From assembly GCA_964626885.1 (NCBI GenBank), contig CAZVJA010000152.1, positions 1-12,592 on the forward strand: 12,592 nucleotides of DNA. The letters run 5' to 3'. The DNA comes from CAZVJA01 sp964626885. Its GTDB lineage: Bacteria > Planctomycetota > Planctomycetia > Planctomycetales > Planctomycetaceae. The notes beneath the pieces are model-generated. The model did no database searches and was not told the DNA's origin. It saw only the letters and a list, made by a program, of their open reading frames with translations. Below, piece after piece: positions 6,656 to 12,592 of the stretch. Position numbers and translations under genes: made by a program. The number at the start of each line of letters is the position of its first letter. Positions within the stretch are counted from its first letter, which is position 1.

Positions 6656-7813
6656 ATGTCTGAAGCTGTTATTCTCGAGGTGATTCGCACTCCCTTCGGC
6701 CGGCGCGGCGGGGCGTTCCGCGAAACCCGTCCCGACTGGCTCCTCGCCCACGCCTTGAAGGGGCTTGTCGAACGGAGTGGCATTGATCCCGCGAAGGTCG
6801 AGGACGTCGTCACCGGCTGTGTGACGCAGGCGGGCGAACAAGGGGCGAACATCGGCCGGCTGGGGGTGCTGCATGCAGGCTTTCCTGTGCAGGTGCCGGC
6901 CGTCACGCTGAACCGCATGTGCGGGTCGAGTCAGCAGGCGGTCCATTTTGCGGCTCAGGAGATCGCGGCCGGCGACGCAAAATACACCATCGGGGCCGGC
7001 ATCGAATCGATGACCCGCGTGCCGATGTTCTGCGACATCGGCGGCGGCTACGAGAAACTGAATCCCGAGATTCTGGCGAAGCACGATCTCATCCATCAGG
7101 GCGAGAGCGCCGAGCGCATTGCCACCAAATGGAACATCTCGCGAAAAGAGTTGGATGAATTCAGCGCCGAAAGCCATCGCAAGGCGTTCGCCGCGGCGCG
7201 CGAGAAACGGAACGTCGAAATTCTTCCCACACCCGGCCTCGACGCCGACGGCGGGTCCGTCACGCTCACGTACGACGAGGGGATTCGCGAACACATCGAC
7301 ATGCAGAAGATGGGGACGTTGAAGACGGTCTTCCGGCCGGACGGAAACGGCGTGGTGACCGCCGCGAACTCGAGCCAGGTTTCCGACGGCGCCTCGGCCA
7401 TATTGGTGGGAGACCGTGATGCCGCCGTAGCGGACGGGTTCAAGCCGCGGGCGCGGTTCCTGGCGCGCGTGGCGATTGGCGACGACCCGATGATGCAGCT
7501 CACGGGTGTCATCCCCGCGACGCAACTGGCGCTCAAGCGAGCCGGTATGACGATCCAAGACATCGACTGGTTCGAGGTCAACGAGGCATTCGGCACGGTC
7601 GTACTCTCGTGGGCGCGAGAATTGAAACCCGACATGGCGAAGGTCAATCCGTGGGGGGGAGCGATCGCGCACGGCCATCCGCTCGGAGCGACTGGTGGCG
7701 GACTGATGTCGAAGATGCTCACCGGTCTCGAAGCGACCGGCAAAAGTACCGGTCTGCAGGTGATGTGCATCGGCCACGGCATGGCCACCGCGACGATCAT
7801 TGAACGAATTTGA
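6656..7813 (+). CDS. Thiolase family acetyl-CoA C-acyltransferase
   Basis: Thiolases cleave 3-ketoacyl-CoA with CoA to acetyl-CoA and a shortened acyl-CoA, or run in reverse to condense two acetyl-CoA. The 385-residue length is typical. Catalytic elements are visible: nucleophile Cys89 in NRMCGSSQQA, NEAF at 309-312, GGAIAHGHPLGATGG at about 334-348 with catalytic His341, and the second Cys371 in CIGHGMATATIIER. That last motif keeps the CxGxG pattern but has His374 where CIGGG is usual. The ATG at 6656 is preferred because GGAGAG lies upstream at good distance and MSEAVILEVIRTPFGRRGG is a normal thiolase N-terminus. A GTG at 6629 would add nine residues and overlap the hairpin. It forms an operon with the SDR gene 39 bp downstream. 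Chain-length preference cannot be read from sequence alone. Confidence 0.93.
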   Translation: MSEAVILEVIRTPFGRRGGAFRETRPDWLLAHALKGLVERSGIDPAKVEDVVTGCVTQAGEQGANIGRLGVLHAGFPVQVPAVTLNRMCGSSQQAVHFAAQEIAAGDAKYTIGAGIESMTRVPMFCDIGGGYEKLNPEILAKHDLIHQGESAERIATKWNISRKELDEFSAESHRKAFAAAREKRNVEILPTPGLDADGGSVTLTYDEGIREHIDMQKMGTLKTVFRPDGNGVVTAANSSQVSDGASAILVGDRDAAVADGFKPRARFLARVAIGDDPMMQLTGVIPATQLALKRAGMTIQDIDWFEVNEAFGTVVLSWARELKPDMAKVNPWGGAIAHGHPLGATGGGLMSKMLTGLEATGKSTGLQVMCIGHGMATATIIERI

Positions 7814-7852
7814 TTTGAACGATGAATTGCGCGCGAATTCTGGAGTGATCAC

Positions 7853-8620
7853 ATGCAAATCGCCGATCGCGTGTTTCTTATCACCGGCGGGGGATCGGGA
7901 CTTGGCGGGGCGTGTGTGCGGCGAATTGTTGCGCGCGGCGGGCGGGCCGTTATCGCTGATATCTCCGAGCAGGCCGGCTCCGCACTGGCGGACGAATTGG
8001 GTGCCCCCGTCCGATTCATCCGTACTGATGTCACCGACGAGTCGCACGTGCAGGCTGCGATCGATGCGGCGAACAAGGAATTCGGCCGGCTCGACGGCGT
8101 GGTGAGCTGCGCGGGAATCCCGCTGGCGCAGCTCGTCGTCGGGAAGAATGGTCCGCATTCGCTGGCCGACTTCACGCGGATCATTCAGGTCAATCTCATT
8201 GGTACGTTCAACGTCATTCGACTGGCGAGCGCCGTGCTGGTCCGCAATGAGCCGACGGCCGGAGGTGAGCGCGGGGTGATCATCAACACCGCGTCGGTGG
8301 CGGCATTCGACGGGCAGATCGGTCAGGCGGCTTACTCCGCGTCGAAGGGGGGCGTGGTCGGCATGACATTACCGATCGCGCGGGAGTTATCTCGCTTTGG
8401 CGTTCGCGTAATGACCATCGCGCCGGGCATCTTCGAGACCCCGCTTCTCGGTCAACTCTCCGAAGAGGTCCGCCGCTCATTGGCTGAGCAGGTTCCCTTT
8501 CCCAAACGTCTCGGGAAGCCCGACGAATACGCAGCGCTGGTCGAGCACATCATCGAGAACGAGATGCTCAACGGCGAGACGATCCGGCTCGACGGCGCGA
8601 TCCGCATGGCACCGCGATAG
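7853..8620 (+). CDS. Short-chain dehydrogenase, HSD10-like 3-hydroxyacyl-CoA dehydrogenase
   Basis: The 255-residue protein is a classical SDR and resembles type-2 3-hydroxyacyl-CoA dehydrogenase (HSD17B10/HSD10), which oxidises 3-hydroxyacyl-CoA with NAD+. Visible elements are the Rossmann loop TGGGSGLG (11-18), Asp36 at the end of beta-2 (AVIAD, favouring NAD over NADP), DVT (59-61), SCAG (85-88), Asn114, Ser148, the YSASK motif with Tyr161 and Lys165, and PGIFETPLL (191-199). It ends with the LDGAIRMAPR tail common in this subgroup. GGAG lies eight bases before the ATG. Its product would be the substrate of the thiolase encoded 39 bp upstream, which supports the acyl-CoA assignment over a generic reductase. 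The exact substrate (straight-chain or 2-methyl-branched acyl-CoA, as in isoleucine breakdown) remains open. Confidence 0.88.
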   Translation: MQIADRVFLITGGGSGLGGACVRRIVARGGRAVIADISEQAGSALADELGAPVRFIRTDVTDESHVQAAIDAANKEFGRLDGVVSCAGIPLAQLVVGKNGPHSLADFTRIIQVNLIGTFNVIRLASAVLVRNEPTAGGERGVIINTASVAAFDGQIGQAAYSASKGGVVGMTLPIARELSRFGVRVMTIAPGIFETPLLGQLSEEVRRSLAEQVPFPKRLGKPDEYAALVEHIIENEMLNGETIRLDGAIRMAPR

Positions 8621-8744
8621 ATGGCCCGCTCTACACGCCATTCGGATTCGGAAAGAAACCTCGCGCTGATTTGGCCATTCACGACAGCAATCGGTCCTAC
8701 CGGATGAGCAACGCCGTCGATTCGCCCAAGTCCGATGTATTCCT

Positions 8745-8793
8745 AGTTACCTCGCTCGTTCCGTAACAGTATCCTCAATGAACCGAGGTTACT
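8745..8793. terminator. Possible bidirectional terminator between convergent genes
   Basis: AGTTACCTCG (8745-8754) and CGAGGTTACT (8784-8793) are inverted with one mismatch. Inside them GTTC (8758-8761) and GAAC (8780-8783) can extend the stem after a 3-nt bulge, for about 13 pairs. The right arm overlaps the stop codon of the minus-strand gene at 8789. No clear T-run follows on either strand, so intrinsic termination is uncertain. The remaining part of the 168-bp gap (8621-8744) holds nothing I recognise. Confidence 0.35.
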
Positions 8794-9310
8794 TAATTGT
8801 CGCGGGATCATTGTTGGGAATAGACGGTAGTTCGGGCACGACATTTTCTTTGGAACTCTCCTTTTTATCTGGATGGACGTGTCCCTCCGGATGGTCGTGA
8901 GCTGCCGGCAGGGAGGCATCGAGCATCGATTTTGCCCTTATTCCGGCTGCGGTCTGTGGGTATTTTTCGAGCACGCTCTGCAGCAGAGTCTGGATCTCGA
9001 GTACTTTGTGTTCCGCGTCCCGTTCGTTGATCTTCTTTTGCAGATCGTCCGCCATCCGCTGCAGCTCGGCTTCGTCGCCATTCTTGGCGTATTCGGAAGC
9101 CAGCCGGAGAAAGCGGGCTTTCACCGACTCGGATTGCGGTGTCGGTTCCCGTTCAAAATCCAAGGACTCGCCGAACGGTGACTCAGCATCGGCAAAGGGT
9201 CCCAGCCGCCGGGCACGGTCTTCGGAGATCTTATCCTTCGCATGCAGCGCGACACTGACTCCGCCAACCAGAACAATCAGGACCGCTCCCGTCATTAACT
9301 TCCATTTCAT
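8789..9310 (-). CDS. Small exported protein of unknown function, helical with a His-rich C-terminal segment
   Basis: I do not recognise this family. The 173-residue product begins MKWKLMTGAVLIVLVGGVSV and continues ALHAKD, a typical Sec signal peptide with likely cleavage after Ala24. The protein should therefore be periplasmic or secreted. Residues about 62-130 are charged, Ala/Leu/Glu-rich and predicted helical, possibly coiled coil or TPR-like (KARFLRLASEYAKNGDEAEL, then LEIQTLLQSVLEKYP). Residues 138-147, HDHPEGHVHP, hold four His and could bind a metal. The tail is Pro/Asn/Lys-rich and probably disordered. I chose the ATG at 9310 because AAAGGAG lies seven bases upstream. An upstream ATG at 9382 would bury the signal peptide 24 residues inside. 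It is monocistronic and convergent with the SDR gene. Confidence 0.8.
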   Translation of the reverse strand: MKWKLMTGAVLIVLVGGVSVALHAKDKISEDRARRLGPFADAESPFGESLDFEREPTPQSESVKARFLRLASEYAKNGDEAELQRMADDLQKKINERDAEHKVLEIQTLLQSVLEKYPQTAAGIRAKSMLDASLPAAHDHPEGHVHPDKKESSKENVVPELPSIPNNDPATIK

Positions 9311-9601
9311 CGCGGACTCCTTTCCGAGGGAATGCCGTTCTGCTTTAGCCACGTCCGCAAGCATACCCGCGGCTGACCTCATGCAACCAGATCAATTTGG
9401 TGCGCGATGCGGATTTTTCAACACCGAATCGAGTCGCACCAGGACTGCTGCAAGTCCCGTTTCTCGAAAGGTGTGGTCAATGCCCATTTCCCGCCCATTC
9501 TTGTGTGCCGTACGCCGATTATCAGGGCAAATCCGGCGCCGCGCCGAAAGCGTTGCGGTGTGTGGAAAATCGCGACGATTCCCGCTACGATTCTCCTTCC
9601 G
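9311..9601. other. Intergenic region, 291 bp, mostly featureless
   Basis: This gap separates the divergent exported-protein gene and tRNA-Leu. On the minus strand TATGCT (9365-9360) could be the -10 of the exported-protein gene, with GGTTGC 17 bp upstream or TTGCAT at a short 15-bp spacing. On the plus strand the tRNA-Leu promoter candidate lies at 9563-9591. No convincing ORF or repeat is seen between them. Confidence 0.5.
9563..9591 (+). promoter_or_regulatory. Candidate promoter for tRNA-Leu
   Basis: TGGAAA (9563-9568), a 17-bp spacer and TACGAT (9586-9591) each match the sigma70 hexamers at four of six positions. Transcription would begin near 9598, only about four nucleotides before the mature tRNA. 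Confidence 0.35.
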
Positions 9602-9687
9602 GCCGGAGTGGCGGAACTGGCAGACGCGCTGGATTCAAAATCCAGTGTCCTTCATCGGACGTGTGGGTTCGAGTCCCTCCTCCGGCA
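9602..9687 (+). tRNA. tRNA-Leu, anticodon CAA
   Basis: A class II tRNA of 86 nt. The acceptor GCCGGAG pairs perfectly with CTCCGGC, and the D arm is GCG/CGC. The anticodon stem CTGGA/TCCAG encloses TTCAAAA, giving anticodon CAA for codon TTG. The long variable arm GTCC/GGAC is as expected for Leu, and the discriminator is A. The T stem GTGGG/CCCTC has one U·U mismatch at its second pair (normally GTGGG/CCCAC). The genome continues CCT after the discriminator, so CCA is not encoded. Confidence 0.95.
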
Positions 9688-9691
9688 CCTG

Positions 9692-9734
9692 CGACAAAAG
9701 GACTTACGGCAATCCGCCGCAAGTCCTTTTGTCG
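9692..9734. terminator. Long hairpin terminator between tRNA-Leu and ftsH
   Basis: Arms of 19 nt (9692-9710 and 9716-9734) pair with a single A-C mismatch around a 5-nt AATCC loop. Each arm carries AAAAGGACTT or its complement AAGTCCTTTT, so read either way the stem ends in a T-run. This is the layout of a bidirectional intrinsic terminator. It starts five bases after tRNA-Leu and lies about 140 bp beyond the ftsH stop on the other strand. The stretch 9735-9875 otherwise holds only minor inverted repeats. Confidence 0.75.
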
Positions 9735-9875
9735 TGAAGAGCGAGGTTTTTCGAACCACCAAGGTGAGTGGTGGACGGCATCGAGGACGAACGTCTCGAC
9801 GGATGCTGTTTGTTCGCGCGATTGTGGCCAGTGTGCTTCGATGACTCGCCTTTCATCATCCAAGACGAGGCGACT

Positions 9876-11933
<2,058 letters not shown>

Positions 11934-11957
11934 GGTTGCTCACATCAAGGTCGATGA

Positions 11958-11986
11958 ACTGTATTTGGCCGGGGACTGGGGGTCAA
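11958..11986 (-). promoter_or_regulatory. Sigma70-type promoter for ftsH
   Basis: On the minus strand TTGACC (11986-11981) matches the -35 at five of six positions. After 17 bp comes TACAGT (11963-11958), four of six. The start site would be near 11951, giving a leader of only about 18 nt, which fits the lack of a strong ribosome-binding site. The -10 overlaps the left copy of a direct repeat (11959-11979). Confidence 0.5.
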
Positions 11987-12022
11987 CCCGGACCGACGTC
12001 CAGTATTTGGGCCGGTGAACGG
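11959..12022. repeat. Imperfect direct repeat pair between ftsH and dxr
   Basis: GTATTTGGCCGG (11961-11972) recurs as GTATTTGGGCCGG (12003-12015). The similarity extends on both sides, to about 11959-11979 and 12001-12022. The copies are 42 bp apart, four helical turns. The left copy covers the ftsH -10, and the right copy lies between the two predicted -35 elements. A regulator acting on both genes is possible; a chance local duplication is the alternative. Confidence 0.4.
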
Positions 12023-12025
12023 CTC

Positions 12026-12054
12026 TTGCGAGGGTAGGCCCCCCCCCCTAAAAT
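12026..12054 (+). promoter_or_regulatory. Sigma70-type promoter for dxr with a C10 tract in its spacer
   Basis: TTGCGA (12026-12031, four of six) and TAAAAT (12049-12054, five of six) are separated by exactly 17 bp. Ten of those bases are an uninterrupted C run (12039-12048). Transcription would start near 12061, 80 nt before the dxr ATG. Slippage in the C run would change the spacer length and so the promoter strength. Confidence 0.5.
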
Positions 12055-12084
12055 GACCCGCAGAGACCGAACCTTCTGGATTAT

Positions 12085-12144
12085 ATGGACCTGCGCGACA
12101 CGGGCCCATCCTATTTCTTGGCGCGCCGCGACTCACCCGAATGA
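12085..12144 (+). CDS. Possible 19-codon upstream ORF overlapping the dxr start
   Basis: An ATG at 12085 opens a 19-codon frame (MDLRDTGPSYFLARRDSPE). Its TGA stop (12142-12144) overlaps the dxr ATG (12141-12143) as ATGA, the usual signature of translational coupling. It lies wholly within the predicted dxr leader. Its own ribosome-binding site is poor. No homolog is known to me, and a short ORF like this can arise by chance. Confidence 0.25.
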   Translation: MDLRDTGPSYFLARRDSPE

Positions 12145-12592
12145 AACAGATCGCAGTCCTGGGGTCGACCGGCTCCATCGGTACGAACTGTCTCGAAGTG
12201 GTTGCCGCTCTCCGGGATCGGATGCGGGCGATCGGTATCACGGCGCATGCCAATTGGGAGGCTTTGGCCCGGCAAAGCCGGGATCATCATCCCCGATGGG
12301 CAGTTGTGAGCGATCCTGCCCTGCGGAAAGTCGTGCGGCGAGAAGATTTTTCACCGGAGACGGAAGTCCTCTTCGGGCCGGAAGGGATCGAACGAGTCGC
12401 GGCCGCTCCGGAAGTCGAAGTTGTTGTGGCCGGCATCGTCGGAGCGGCGGGGCTACGTGGGACTTGGGCGGCTGCCGAAGCGGGTAAGACCGTTGCGATC
12501 GCAAATAAGGAGACATTCGTTGTTGCGGGAGGGCTTGTCGTCGAGCTGGCACGGCGGACGGGGGCGACTCTTCTTCCCGTGGACAGCGAGCA
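12141..12592 (+). CDS. dxr: 1-deoxy-D-xylulose 5-phosphate reductoisomerase, N-terminal 150 residues, cut by the right edge
   Basis: Dxr (IspC) converts 1-deoxy-D-xylulose 5-phosphate to 2-C-methyl-D-erythritol 4-phosphate with NADPH and a divalent metal, the first committed step of the MEP isoprenoid pathway. The visible part begins MKQIAVLGSTGSIG, the standard NADPH-binding start (loop GSTGSIG 8-14). It continues through VVVAGIVGAAGL (94-105) and AIANKETFVVAGG (119-131). It stops at LLPVDSE, where Asp148 and Glu150 correspond to E. coli metal ligands Asp150 and Glu152. The full protein is normally about 390-400 residues. The ATG at 12141 gives the family N-terminus, yet no Shine-Dalgarno is seen in the ten bases before it, and no in-frame alternative start exists back to the stop at 12054-12056. 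Synthesis may depend on coupling to the upstream ORF or on a non-SD mechanism. Confidence 0.95.
   Translation, partial: MKQIAVLGSTGSIGTNCLEVVAALRDRMRAIGITAHANWEALARQSRDHHPRWAVVSDPALRKVVRREDFSPETEVLFGPEGIERVAAAPEVEVVVAGIVGAAGLRGTWAAAEAGKTVAIANKETFVVAGGLVVELARRTGATLLPVDSE

Noticed and set aside
6551..8158. 535-codon open frame antisense to the thiolase and SDR genes
   Set aside because: It overlaps two well-supported genes and the tRNA-Lys promoter. The product resembles no family and is Arg/His-rich, so it is a GC-driven shadow.
9758..9805. Small inverted repeats (CCACC/GGTGG and a bulged CGAG stem) downstream of ftsH
   Set aside because: The stems are short, no T-run follows on the ftsH strand, and the much stronger 9692-9734 hairpin explains termination.
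9585..9863. 92-codon minus-strand frame across tRNA-Leu, containing GTRTHTSDEGHWILN
   Set aside because: This peptide is the familiar spurious translation of an antisense tRNA gene, not a protein.
12053..12487. 144-codon plus-strand frame overlapping dxr
   Set aside because: It is out of frame with dxr, whose NADPH-binding and NKE motifs are unambiguous. Its Arg/Ser/Gly-rich product is typical of a shadow frame.

Overview
The window is a compact stretch of bacterial chromosome, roughly 60% GC by eye, made of housekeeping genes with short intergenic gaps. I infer a planctomycete (Planctomycetaceae-like). The basis is the ClpS variant, the style of the proteins and the weak Shine-Dalgarno context of some genes. 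No search was run, so the lineage is an inference. I see no mobile element, CRISPR array, phage gene or sign of recent transfer.

Layout. (1) Positions 1-5711 hold an activated-methyl (SAM) cycle block: ahcY on the minus strand, cut by the left edge, diverges from metF-metH on the plus strand. AhcY splits S-adenosylhomocysteine to homocysteine, MetF makes 5-methyl-THF, and MetH uses both to make methionine. (2) Positions 5885-6274 hold a ClpS-like N-degron adaptor whose pocket residues differ from textbook ClpS. (3) Positions 6425-6497 hold tRNA-Lys(CTT) on the minus strand with its own promoter and intrinsic terminator. (4) Positions 6656-8620 hold a two-gene plus-strand operon, a thiolase and an HSD10-type SDR dehydrogenase. 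Together they could perform the last two steps of a beta-oxidation-like spiral. (5) Positions 8789-9310 hold a small exported protein of unknown function on the minus strand. (6) Positions 9602-9687 hold tRNA-Leu(CAA), followed by a long hairpin shared with the convergent gene ftsH (9876-11933, minus). (7) dxr of the MEP isoprenoid pathway starts at 12141, diverging from ftsH, and is cut by the right edge.

No obviously new multi-gene system is present. The most unusual signals are regulatory. A C10 homopolymer fills most of the 17-bp spacer of a good predicted dxr promoter, the architecture of phase-variable promoters. A 19-codon upstream ORF overlaps the dxr start as ATGA. A palindromic -10 sequence may serve tRNA-Lys and the thiolase operon in opposite directions. 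Tandem hairpins lie in the thiolase leader, and an elongated stem-loop lies near the 5' end of the predicted ahcY transcript. The ClpS pocket substitutions (His to Asp, gatekeeper Met to Tyr) are the main protein-level oddity.
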